Shown here: piece after piece, positions 6,076 through 14,900 of the stretch
How the letters are laid out: every line of letters starts with the position of its first letter
Numbering within the stretch: the first letter of the stretch is position 1
Assembly: GCA_017642565.1 (NCBI GenBank)
Contig: JAGCOU010000010.1
Location: forward strand, 1-18,509
DNA: 18,509 nucleotides
From: Alphaproteobacteria bacterium
GTDB lineage: Bacteria > Pseudomonadota > Alphaproteobacteria > Rs-D84
Direction: 5' to 3'
Translations under genes and position numbers: made by a program
The notes under the pieces: generated by a model
Seen by the model: the letters and a program-made list of their open reading frames with translations, nothing else
What the model was told of the DNA's origin: nothing
Database searches by the model: none

Positions 6076-6804
6076 TTATCTATTTTCCCAGGTGCAAATG
6101 ATTTTTGCATGTTCTACCTCATCTGTCATTATTTTATGACGCGATACATTACCACTGAATCCTGTTTCAATTCTTACCGTTGGGGTTGTTGGGTTTATTT
6201 CGTGTTTGAAATATATATCTATACCACGCAATTTATGCGTGTTACGAAAATCAAATCCTACGCTTTCTGTGGCCCAAACAGTATACACCGCATTATTTAT
6301 ATGCTGATTCACATCGATATCATCAAAACGACATGCCATAACACCAGTTTTGGTTGGGATAAAATCTGGTCCTTTGTCAAATTCGCGTTCCCATACGCGT
6401 TCTGGCAAACCTTCCCAATTTGGGAAATGGTCAGATATACGCACTGGTTTACGAGTTCCAATATCAATCAACACCCACTGACTCATTGCACGAATTTTTA
6501 AATTACCCTTGGTATCTGTGATTTCAAAATCACGTTCACTGCGCACTGCATCAGTAACAGACGGCCAAGTGGAATATACCAACATTTCTTCTGCGCGTGG
6601 CATATCAGGAATATCTACGAACATGTGTGTCATTACCCATGCAACATTGCGGGACAAGCAATAATCACGACCTGCGCCCAACATTTCAGCATGTGTTCCA
6701 GCCAAACCCTGCAATTTATTCATCAAAGACAATGGACGCAAATATCCATAGCGGTCACATTGATATGTTTTTAATTTTCTTTCTTTGACCAATTTTGTTA
6801 TCAT
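6076..6804 (-). CDS. Acyl-ACP thioesterase (FatA/FatB family)
   Basis: This 242-residue protein is a double hot-dog thioesterase that releases free fatty acid from acyl-ACP in the cytoplasm. The N-terminal hot-dog includes YGYLRPLSLMNKLQ and WVMTHMFVDI, and the second contains the catalytic stretch D164-V-N166-Q-H168-INN. In plant FatB the catalytic set is Asp, Asn, His and a Glu 34 residues after the His; E202 here is exactly 34 after H168, so the site looks intact. I choose the ATG at 6804 because GGAGGA sits seven bases upstream; a TTG at 6825 would overlap that ribosome site. It lies 47 bp behind valS with no terminator, so the two are probably co-transcribed. Such enzymes are common in Firmicutes and Bacteroidota, less so in Alphaproteobacteria. 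Confidence 0.9.
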   Translation of the reverse strand: MITKLVKERKLKTYQCDRYGYLRPLSLMNKLQGLAGTHAEMLGAGRDYCLSRNVAWVMTHMFVDIPDMPRAEEMLVYSTWPSVTDAVRSERDFEITDTKGNLKIRAMSQWVLIDIGTRKPVRISDHFPNWEGLPERVWEREFDKGPDFIPTKTGVMACRFDDIDVNQHINNAVYTVWATESVGFDFRNTHKLRGIDIYFKHEINPTTPTVRIETGFSGNVSRHKIMTDEVEHAKIICTWENR

Positions 6805-6851
6805 GGCTTTTCCTCCAACACACAAATACTCTCTTCTTTATTATGCCATTT

Positions 6852-9248
6852 TTACGCGCTTTGAGCAACTGTAAAATCTATATCTTTGCCCAACACGATT
6901 TCACTCGCGCGCGCAGCAGATTTAATAAGACCATGCAAAACCTCTGGCGTATCTTTTGGTATAGTCAAAGTTTCAAGTTTCGCGCCATTACCAACCTTGC
7001 GTTCAGTACGCAGACCACGAACCTTTTTTAATATATCCAGCGCAATGTTCATTGTTTCTGTATCTGTGTTGTATTCGTAATTTACATCTGGATATTTTGT
7101 CAGGTGAAGTGTTTCGCCACCTTCGTAGTCTTTGTAAATCTTTTGCCACAATTCTTCTGTGATAAATGGAATAAATGGCGCATACAGACCGATTATAGTG
7201 CGCAACACTGTGAACAGAGTCCATTGCGCAGACAGTTTTGATTCAGCCGAATATTTTTCAGGACTCCAGAATCTATCTTTGATAAATTCCAAATACTGGT
7301 CACAGAATATTTCCCAAAAGAATGTATCGATTGCGGCACGCGCATTATAATTATCGTATTTATCCAAATTCTTACGCGTTTCTGCGACTGCTTTATTTAA
7401 TTCATTAAGCACCCATCTGTCTTCGATAAATCTTTCAGCCACCGGAATTTGTTTTGCTGTTTTTGGTTCAAAATCTGTTAGATTCATCAAGACATATTTC
7501 GATGCATTCCAAAGTTTAGTTAACAATTTTGAACCGCGTTTTACTTCGTCATCGCTGTATCTCAAATCTGTTCCAATTGGTGCAGTCGCAATCCAATAAC
7601 GCAATGCATCAGCACCAAATTTATCCACAGAATCTAGTGGGTCTGTACCATTACCTTTGGTTTTGGACATTTTTTGTCCCTTAGAATCACGGACAAGACC
7701 GTGGAAATTCACCGTTTTAAACGGGACATCGCCCATAACATACAATCCCATCATTATCATACGCGCAACCCAGAAAAAGATTATGTCTGCGCCAGTGTAT
7801 AGTAAATCTGTTGGATAATATTTTTTCAATTCTGATGTTTCTTCTGGCCAACCAAGTGTTGAAAACGGCCACAAACCCGATGAAAACCAAGTGTCCAAAA
7901 CATCTGGGTCACGTGTCAAAGTTTTTCCACCTGATTGTTTTATAGCATCTTCTTCTGTTTCAGCAACATAAACATTACCTTCTTCATCATACCATGCAGG
8001 TATATGATGTCCCCACCACAACTGACGAGATATTGTCCAAGGACGAATATTATTCATCCAAGCCATGAACAGATTGTATCTGTGGTCTGGCATAAATCTC
8101 ACCCTTACATCCTTTGCTGCCTGAATTGCGGGTATCGCCAATTTTTCAGCGTCAACAAACCACTGAGTTGTTAACATTGGTTCCACTGGCACACCTGCGC
8201 GTTCAGAATAAGGCGTTGGAATAATTTTGTCTTCGACCTTTATCATCAATCCAGCCGCTTCAATATCGTTAACAATCGCTTCACGCGCAACGTATCTATC
8301 AAGCCCACGATACTTTTCAGGTATCACAGATTCATTATTTAACTTCGCGTCTTTGGTCAAAATGCACAATGGTTCCAAATTATGACGAAGACCAACTTCC
8401 CAGTCATCAAAGTCATGTGCTGGTGTAATTTTTACCGCACCAGTTCCCTTTTCAGGGTCTGCGTGTTCATCAGCAACAATAGGGATTTCAATATCTGTTA
8501 ATGGTATAATTGCCTTTTTCCCAATCAAATGTTTTAATTTTTTGTTTTCTGGATGAACTGCAATTGCTTTATCACCAAACAAAGTTTCAGGACGCGTAGT
8601 TGCAATTTCCACAAATCCACCATCAACAAGAGGATATTTAAAATAATAAAATTTTCCGTGTTCTTCACGCGTTTCTATTTCCAAATCTGAAACCGAAGTT
8701 TGTTGTTTTGGACACCAATTAACGAGACGTTTTTCACGATAGATTAAACCTTCGTTATACATTTTCACAAACAGTTTCGTCACAGCCTTTGACAGACCTT
8801 CGTCCATAGTGAATCTTTCGCGTTTCCACACAGGTGTCACACCAAGAATATGTAATTGGTTTACGATTTGTCCACCTTTTTCAGCCTTCCATTTCCATGC
8901 ATAATCTAATCTTTCTTCCAAAGATAAAGCATAAGGATTTATTCCCTTTTTAGACAAATCGCGTTCAACCAATAATTGAGTTGCAATTGATGCATGATCT
9001 GTTCCTGGTTGCCACAAAACATCAAACCCATCCATTCGTTTATAACGGCAAATAATATCAGTCAAAACATTGTCCAACGCATGTCCCATGTGCAGACTGC
9101 CTGTCACATTTGGTGGCGGCATCATTATACAAAAAGATTTTTTATCGCTGTTTACATCGTTATCCCAGAAATTATTTTCATCCCAAAATTTTTGAATTTT
9201 GTTTTCTAAATCGCGTGTATTAATGTTTTTACCAAGATCTATATTCAT
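6852..9248 (-). CDS. valS: Valyl-tRNA synthetase, short form
   Basis: This class I synthetase charges tRNA-Val. Visible landmarks are PPPNVTGSLHMGHAL (about 44-58, the HIGH box as HMGH), the CP1 editing domain with TTRPETLFGDKAIAVHP and GTGAVKITPAHDFDDWEVG, the WWGHHIPAWY segment, DVLDTWFSSGLWPFSTLGW, and KMSKTKGN (526-533, the KMSKS loop with Thr in the fifth place). The anticodon-binding helical domain contains WNASKYVLMNL. At 798 residues it is well short of the E. coli enzyme (951) and ends soon after the VRGLRTERKV segment, so it lacks the C-terminal coiled-coil arm. The ATG at 9248 is chosen because TGAGG lies six bases upstream; an in-frame GTG at 9260 would overlap it. It is the first gene of a unit with the thioesterase. 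Confidence 0.95.
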   Translation of the reverse strand: MNIDLGKNINTRDLENKIQKFWDENNFWDNDVNSDKKSFCIMMPPPNVTGSLHMGHALDNVLTDIICRYKRMDGFDVLWQPGTDHASIATQLLVERDLSKKGINPYALSLEERLDYAWKWKAEKGGQIVNQLHILGVTPVWKRERFTMDEGLSKAVTKLFVKMYNEGLIYREKRLVNWCPKQQTSVSDLEIETREEHGKFYYFKYPLVDGGFVEIATTRPETLFGDKAIAVHPENKKLKHLIGKKAIIPLTDIEIPIVADEHADPEKGTGAVKITPAHDFDDWEVGLRHNLEPLCILTKDAKLNNESVIPEKYRGLDRYVAREAIVNDIEAAGLMIKVEDKIIPTPYSERAGVPVEPMLTTQWFVDAEKLAIPAIQAAKDVRVRFMPDHRYNLFMAWMNNIRPWTISRQLWWGHHIPAWYDEEGNVYVAETEEDAIKQSGGKTLTRDPDVLDTWFSSGLWPFSTLGWPEETSELKKYYPTDLLYTGADIIFFWVARMIMMGLYVMGDVPFKTVNFHGLVRDSKGQKMSKTKGNGTDPLDSVDKFGADALRYWIATAPIGTDLRYSDDEVKRGSKLLTKLWNASKYVLMNLTDFEPKTAKQIPVAERFIEDRWVLNELNKAVAETRKNLDKYDNYNARAAIDTFFWEIFCDQYLEFIKDRFWSPEKYSAESKLSAQWTLFTVLRTIIGLYAPFIPFITEELWQKIYKDYEGGETLHLTKYPDVNYEYNTDTETMNIALDILKKVRGLRTERKVGNGAKLETLTIPKDTPEVLHGLIKSAARASEIVLGKDIDFTVAQSA

Positions 9249-9278
9249 TTTGCGCCTCACTTTTCAACAAGTAGTCGA

Positions 9279-9307
9279 ATTTTACACGATAAAATATACA
9301 AAATCAA
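9279..9307 (-). promoter_or_regulatory. valS promoter
   Basis: On the minus strand, TTGATT (9302-9307), a 17-bp spacer and TAAAAT (9279-9284), giving a leader of about 25 nt. I see no T-box or other riboswitch in so short a leader. Confidence 0.55.
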
Positions 9308-9388
9308 GTCTGGGCTTAACAAAAGATTCCTAGTGAAAAACCGCCATGAAAAGCATATTATTTTTATGTAAAAACATGGAGCCACACA

Positions 9389-9751
9389 ATGAATAAAATT
9401 CTTAAAATGTTAATCAAAGAAAATATTCACAATAACATTATTTCCATAGTAAAAACTAACCGTGGTGATGAATATAAAATCTTTGGCAAAAACGGACGCG
9501 AAATATTGTATGTGATAAATGGCTGGGCGATAAATCAATACAGTTTATTTGTTAATGGTAAAAACATACTTTCTGTGAAATGGGACGAAACAAACAGCAA
9601 GCCTTTGACGAGTGAACAAAAGGATATGATAGATATGATTAACGCATGCAAAGAAAAAATAGATTTACAAGAAACCGCACAAACTATGAATCCCCAAGAA
9701 TTAGAAATTGCTAATTTTTTACAACAATCTTTGTGTGCAGTGAATTCCTAA
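9389..9751 (+). CDS. Small orphan protein of unknown function
   Basis: I do not recognise this 120-residue protein. It starts with a basic Ile/Asn-rich helix, followed by alternating hydrophobic stretches consistent with a small beta-sheet (DEYKIFGKNGREILYVINGW, then SLFVNGKNILSVKWDE). It ends in two acidic helices. There is no signal peptide or membrane segment. A GGAG eight bases before the ATG supports the start. Its stop overlaps the comF stop on the other strand (shared CTAA at 9748-9751), so there is no room for a terminator between these convergent genes. The compact beta-hairpin then helices could suit a small binding or antidote-type protein, but nothing in the sequence proves that. 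Confidence 0.6.
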   Translation: MNKILKMLIKENIHNNIISIVKTNRGDEYKIFGKNGREILYVINGWAINQYSLFVNGKNILSVKWDETNSKPLTSEQKDMIDMINACKEKIDLQETAQTMNPQELEIANFLQQSLCAVNS

Positions 9752-10470
9752 ATCGCATGTACTACACGACAGAACGAAACCGCGTATACGGCAGAAACCC
9801 CCGCATTGCGCAAAATACGATTTAATTCATAAAAGGTTGCGCCACTCGTCATAACATCGTCAACCAGTAAAATCTTTTTACCTGTAAGCGCATCTTTGTT
9901 AACAACTTTGAATACGCCACGAACATTTTCACGCCGTTGTTTTGTTGTTTTATGTCCCATGTCTGGTTTATATTTGCGCGTAATGGAATCTATATCAATA
10001 ATTGCGTTATAATGTTTTGCAATTGGTTGCGCAAGTAAAGTCGCTTGATTATATCCACGTTTAAATAATCTGCGCCATGCGAGTGGAACAGGCATCACAA
10101 TATCCACATCCAGATTTAAATCACGCAGACAATTTATCATCGCCCTTGCCATCAAAGTTTTATATTTTAACTGGGACGCATGTTTAAAAGGCAACATCAC
10201 ATTTTTAGACACATCATCATAAACGCACGCAGAACGAATAAAATCTAATTCACATTCGCCAGATGCACAGTGTGGACACATCGGCGTTGGCCCCAAATCT
10301 AGGTCCGCCGGAAAAGGATAACCGCATTTGAAACATTTTGGATTAGTTATCCAATTAAACTGTGCCCAACAGGCAGAACATAAATTTCCATGTTCTTCGA
10401 CCCTTTCGCCACAAAGCGGACACAGTGGCGGATAAACAAAATCGAGGAAAGTTTTGAAAAATTTTACCAC
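9748..10470 (-). CDS. comF: ComF-family double zinc ribbon phosphoribosyltransferase-like protein
   Basis: This 240-residue protein has two N-terminal zinc ribbons: CPLC and CSAC (C17, C20, C31, C34), then CFKC and CPHC (C46, C49, C65, C68). A phosphoribosyltransferase domain follows, with the PRPP loop LLVDDVMTSGAT (201-212). The KRGYNQATLLA (137-147) and RRENVRGVF (179-187) segments are typical of ComF/GntX. In naturally competent bacteria ComF helps bring single-stranded DNA into the cytoplasm; in others its job is uncertain. The start is a GTG whose bases overlap the end of the upstream gene (GTGGTAA), with no strong Shine-Dalgarno, so it is probably translated by coupling. Its end overlaps the convergent orphan gene. 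Confidence 0.9.
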   Translation of the reverse strand: MVKFFKTFLDFVYPPLCPLCGERVEEHGNLCSACWAQFNWITNPKCFKCGYPFPADLDLGPTPMCPHCASGECELDFIRSACVYDDVSKNVMLPFKHASQLKYKTLMARAMINCLRDLNLDVDIVMPVPLAWRRLFKRGYNQATLLAQPIAKHYNAIIDIDSITRKYKPDMGHKTTKQRRENVRGVFKVVNKDALTGKKILLVDDVMTSGATFYELNRILRNAGVSAVYAVSFCRVVHAI

Positions 10471-11762
10471 GTCATACTTTTGTATGTTTTCTTGGAAACA
10501 TCGTCACCAAACATATTGCGTTTTTGCTGGGTCAAAGATTCAAATACTTCGCCAGAAATTACACGCAACACAAAAACATCGTCACTGCGTTGAGACAGCA
10601 CAGGAACTATGCGCTGTTCTGCGACACCTGTATCACGCAAAGCCTGTTCAACAATAGCCAATCTGCGCGCTGCCAATTTACGTGCATCCTTGCTATGCGT
10701 TGCAGATTCAGGTATAGCGATTTGAATAGCGCGTTTTGGATTATTTACAACAATCGCCGCAGTTTCACTTAACAGAGTATAATTATCACGCGACAAACCA
10801 GCATCCCCGTTCAAGAAAGAAATTTTGATTTCCATTGGACGAACACCGCCATCCATTTCAGATAAATCACGTTTTGCGGTAAAACCTTCGCTGTTTGATG
10901 ACATGTCGCTTACCACATCAAATTTATCGTCTGTTTGGTAAGTAGACAAGTGTTTGTTTTCCGATAGATAAGTCTTTTTAAATGCCTTTTTTAATTCATT
11001 CGGTGACATTTTCGACATTTCTTTAACCGAAGTTAATTTTGGTTCTGCGACAGGTGCAACCGCTTCGCGAGAAGCAATTTCTTTTGGGCCATCTATAATT
11101 TCACGTTTAGTGTTTATTGAGCGATGTTCAACCTCTCTCTTGACAGCAGGTCTTACATTTGTTTCGCCGCTTATTGGTGTCTGCACAGCCATAGGGCGTG
11201 CATTAGCAATTTTTTCCTGGGTTTGCAATTGAAGTTGTGCGAGCCGAGAAACCTCTTCGCGCAGTTGTTTCAATTCGCTCATCGCTTCATCACGAGAAAT
11301 ACGATTATCTTCGACTGGTTTTACAGTCTGTCTTTGTGCGACACGTTGAACTGGTTTAGATGCAGGTTTCGAGGCAGGTTTTACATCCAGACTTTCTTCT
11401 GGCAAAACAGCATCATAATTTATCAAAGCGATTTCATCCATACGTGGCATACGCAGTGGCGCGTCACTTTGCGCCCACAAATCAGAACTCGGCTTTTTGG
11501 GTCTTAACACGTCCGCGCTTGCAACAACATTATTGTTTGAAACAGCTTTTTTTGCACTGCGAGCGACAACTTTTTTTTGAATCTTCTCCGGAACAGAGGC
11601 AACATTAACCGACTTCGCCGCGACAGATGGCATGATTTCTTCGCCGAACGCAGCGCGCGCCGAAACAGCACCACCGGACACATCCACAACCGGCAGATAT
11701 GCGGCATTTCCAGCGCCTATCAAAGTCAAAGACAACAATAAAAATAGCGGTAAACGTTGCAT
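10464..11762 (-). CDS. Periplasmic OmpA-like domain protein with coiled coil
   Basis: The chosen ATG (11762) gives 432 residues and a clean signal peptide (MQRLPLFLLLSLTLIGAGNA). AAGGA-type purines lie just upstream, and an ATG at 11789 would fall inside the promoter -10. The mature part is mostly disordered, Ala/Val/Lys-rich sequence with a short SKPASKP repeat (131-137), a coiled coil (about 156-188) and more disordered sequence. At about 311-401 is a degenerate OmpA/Pal-like domain: a strand IKISFLNGDAGLS, helix, strand AIQIAI, then DARKLAARRLAIVEQALRDTGV. The usual Asp and Arg that hold diaminopimelate are only partly conserved, so peptidoglycan binding is uncertain. It may be an envelope tether or scaffold. 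comF follows with a 7-bp overlap. Confidence 0.75.
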   Translation of the reverse strand: MQRLPLFLLLSLTLIGAGNAAYLPVVDVSGGAVSARAAFGEEIMPSVAAKSVNVASVPEKIQKKVVARSAKKAVSNNNVVASADVLRPKKPSSDLWAQSDAPLRMPRMDEIALINYDAVLPEESLDVKPASKPASKPVQRVAQRQTVKPVEDNRISRDEAMSELKQLREEVSRLAQLQLQTQEKIANARPMAVQTPISGETNVRPAVKREVEHRSINTKREIIDGPKEIASREAVAPVAEPKLTSVKEMSKMSPNELKKAFKKTYLSENKHLSTYQTDDKFDVVSDMSSNSEGFTAKRDLSEMDGGVRPMEIKISFLNGDAGLSRDNYTLLSETAAIVVNNPKRAIQIAIPESATHSKDARKLAARRLAIVEQALRDTGVAEQRIVPVLSQRSDDVFVLRVISGEVFESLTQQKRNMFGDDVSKKTYKSMTW

Positions 11763-11784
11763 GTTCCTTTCCTTCCTTAACCCA

Positions 11785-11814
11785 ATCATAGAACAATTTT
11801 AAAAAGTCAATCAA
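11785..11814 (-). promoter_or_regulatory. Promoter of the OmpA-like/comF unit
   Basis: On the minus strand, TTGATT (11809-11814), an 18-bp spacer and TATGAT (11785-11790). Its position supports the downstream ATG at 11762. Confidence 0.5.
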
Positions 11815-11885
11815 GTAAAAAATTTAACTTAAAAAAACATTATATAAATCTATATCTTTTTTTTCTATTTTTTGCCCTGTTTTTA

Positions 11886-11921
11886 TGATACAATTAAACA
11901 CATTAAGATAAGAGAAAGGAG
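11886..11921 (+). promoter_or_regulatory. Extended -10 promoter and Shine-Dalgarno of the mosaic gene
   Basis: An extended -10, TG-A-TACAAT (11886-11894), has no convincing -35 upstream. AAGGAG (11916-11921) lies six bases before the ATG at 11928. Confidence 0.5.
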
Positions 11922-11927
11922 AAAATC

Positions 11928-14900
11928 ATGCCAGATCTAAAAGGCTATACTGCAGACCAGATTTTGAATATGTACAATAAAATTTCATTGGACATATATC
12001 TTGAAATGGGCATCGTAGATAAAAAAACTTATGAATCCGTAAAAGACGATGATAGAAAACGCCAAGAATTATTAAGTAATATCAAAACACCCGAAGGAAA
12101 AGAAGCAAATGTTTTTGCTGAAAAATTTGTTAGAAAGGCCATTGATATTGATAATCAAGAAAATACCAATGGGGTATATTTTGAAAATCTTGGGACCAGT
12201 CTTTTAGCCAAGGCTTATAATGAATTAAAGCGTATTTTAAAAGATGAAGACAATAAATTGTCTGCCGAAGATCATGAATATTATGAACGCACACAAAACA
12301 AAGTCACTGAACGCATTGATACTTTGATTCATGATTTGGCAAACCAAGTTGGATACCATCTGGTCTTTCAAGAAACCATAGCAGATTGTTATAGTGGCTA
12401 TCTGGAAATGTTTGAAGCACGCGCTGCCGATTTAAACCCAAACGATAAATTGCACAAAGAGATAGAAAAAGGCAAAAAAACTATTCTTGATCCAATGATT
12501 ACAGAATATGATAAAAATGTTGGTATCTCTAATCTGGGCGCATCTGCAAAAGACGCAAAAACAATAGAAAAAAACTATGATAAAGCTTTGAAAGTCGCAT
12601 ATGATTGGAAACCAGACGAAAAGACACTTAAAGATGTTTCACAATATCATTTCTTGGACGAAAACGGCCAAGCCCAAGCGCAATTCCGTGACGACGCAGG
12701 TAATGAACACACGACTTATGAAAAAGGCGACGAAGTAATACCTGATAGAGAATTGTCCGAAGTAATGAATTTAGCGCGCTCTAATTTCGCAATACAAAAT
12801 TCATGTGATGAAACTATTGATGGCAAAACCGAAGCCCAGATTAACAAAGAATTGAACCAAGAACTTTTGTCAACATTGTATGAATGCGACAAAGCATCAA
12901 AAGGCGCAGAAATTTCTTGGCAAAGACCATCTGAACAAGAAATTCAAGATTTTGTTAACAGTTTTTCTTCCACTGGCGGTTCTATTACTCCCGAAGGGTT
13001 GGATATGGCAAAAGATGCCCAAGTTAACAGAATTGCTGGATTTGCAGATCGTGTAAAACACAAACTGGGCAAATTCAAAGAAAAAGCAAGCAATTTCTTT
13101 GGAAAAATATTTAATCCTATTCGCAAAAGTGATAAACTTGCCGCGGGCAGACTTCAACCACAAAAAGATAAAAGACAAACACGAATAGAATTCATTGTTC
13201 GTATGTTAAAAGGCTTTGGTTGTGCATTTGCGGTCTCTGCATTGATAACCACAATTGCAACTGCCGCAGCAGCAACCGCAGGTGTAAGTTTAGCAGCATC
13301 ACTTGCCACAGTTGGTATTATCGCTGGAATTGGCATGACGCTTTGGCAAATTCATAAATGGAAGCAAGCACAACCGGCAAACAAACGAACTATACAAGAT
13401 TTCCTCAAAGACCCTCAAATGAGAAGGACTGTGACGACAACTACGTTGGCGGCCATCGCTTTGGGCTTTGGCGCAGCAGGGTTTATAACAGCCGCTCAAG
13501 TTCTTGGGTTGGGTGCACTTGGCTTGGGGGCATCTAACAATGCAATTACAACATATAAATCTGCCAAGGCCAGAGGATTAAGCACAAAAGAATCTATTGG
13601 TTGGGCTATTGGTAATGCTCTTGCAGTTGTGATTGGTGGTGTTATGGGACGTGGCGCAGCACACATGGCAACAAATGCCTATAACATGGCTAACGAAACA
13701 AATACAATCTCGCAGACAGAAAACCATAACACAGAGGTACAACAAGTTGGTGAAGTTGTCAGACACGAAATTGTATATAATCCTGATGGACAAATAAATA
13801 TGGAAGCAACTGCACATAAATGGGCAGACCCACAAACATTAGATAATTGGACTAAGATGGTTGACGAATATAACGCCAATCCTGCTCATGAATTGAAGAT
13901 TGATCCATATACTTCATACGTTATGTCCGCGGATGCTGGGATGCACACAGACGATAATATTCTTTTGCATAACCAATATGGCCCAGACGTTCATTCCGGT
14001 GGCAACCATACTATTATGGGAAAAGGCTGGGCAGACCATCAGAACTTCCCTATGGAAAAAGTTCACGAACTTGCTAATATGGGGGCAGACGGTCATATTT
14101 CTGATGCAGAAGCAAATGCGTACTTTGACATCATTCGTGGTGGTCATTTGCACACAGACAACAGTCTTTCTTACTCTCCTAATAGGAACGTTTTTACTGA
14201 CAATGTTCTTCATAACAATTCGACTGTGCAACCTACAGACGTTAACGTAGATCACACACAAAATCCAGACGGAACCCCAGCTTATTCGTCTTGGACACAA
14301 GAAGGGACGCCAATAGCCGAAATTAAAGAAATAACTGAACCAATCTATCAAGAAGTAGATGTTCCAACGTACGAAAGTTCTTATAATGGCGCAATGGCTG
14401 CGTTCGGGAACTATTTCCAGGACAAAAATACTGCCAAAGACAGACCTAATTCTCAGGCCAGAAAACCAGAAGAACAAGTTGAACCACCTGTGACACCGGA
14501 ACCTCCTGTGACACCAGAACCACCTGTGACACCGGAACCTCCTGTGACGCCGGAACCTCCTGTGACACCAGAACCACCTGTGACACCAGAACCTCCTGTG
14601 ACGCCGGAACCTCCTGTGACACCAGAACCACCTGTGACGCCGGAACCACCTGTGACACCAGAACCTCCTGTGACACCAGAACCACCAGAAGACGATGGTC
14701 CAGGCGTGATTGAGCTTCCTCCAGAAGACGATGGTCCAAGTGTGATTGAGCTTCCTCCAGAAGATGAAGGTCCAGGCGTGATTGAGCTTCCTCCAGAAGC
14801 TGAAGGAAAAAAACAACCGGAACCAGAGCCGGAATCAAAGTATCTGCGCATCAGCCGCAGCGATGCCCAAGACATCTATGTGAAACAACAGAGACTTGAA

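Noticed and set aside
6805..6825. Upstream TTG start for the thioesterase
   Set aside because: The GGAGGA ribosome site for the ATG at 6804 lies inside this extension, and the added residues are not part of the family.
9249..9260. Upstream GTG start for valS
   Set aside because: It would overlap the TGAGG ribosome site serving the ATG at 9248.
9261..9388. T-box or riboswitch before valS
   Set aside because: The leader from the best promoter is only about 25 nt, too short for a T-box, and no conserved T-box sequence is visible.
11763..11789. Upstream ATG for the OmpA-like protein
   Set aside because: It lies in the promoter -10 region and would put nine charged residues before a clean signal peptide that has its own ribosome site.
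13914..14875. Long minus-strand frames opposite the Pro-repeat region (Trp/His/Arg-rich and Gly-Ser-Gly-Val-Thr repeats)
   Set aside because: They are shadows of the plus-strand 18-bp repeats, with no ribosome sites or promoters, and the plus-strand frame shows silent-site variation typical of the real coding strand.
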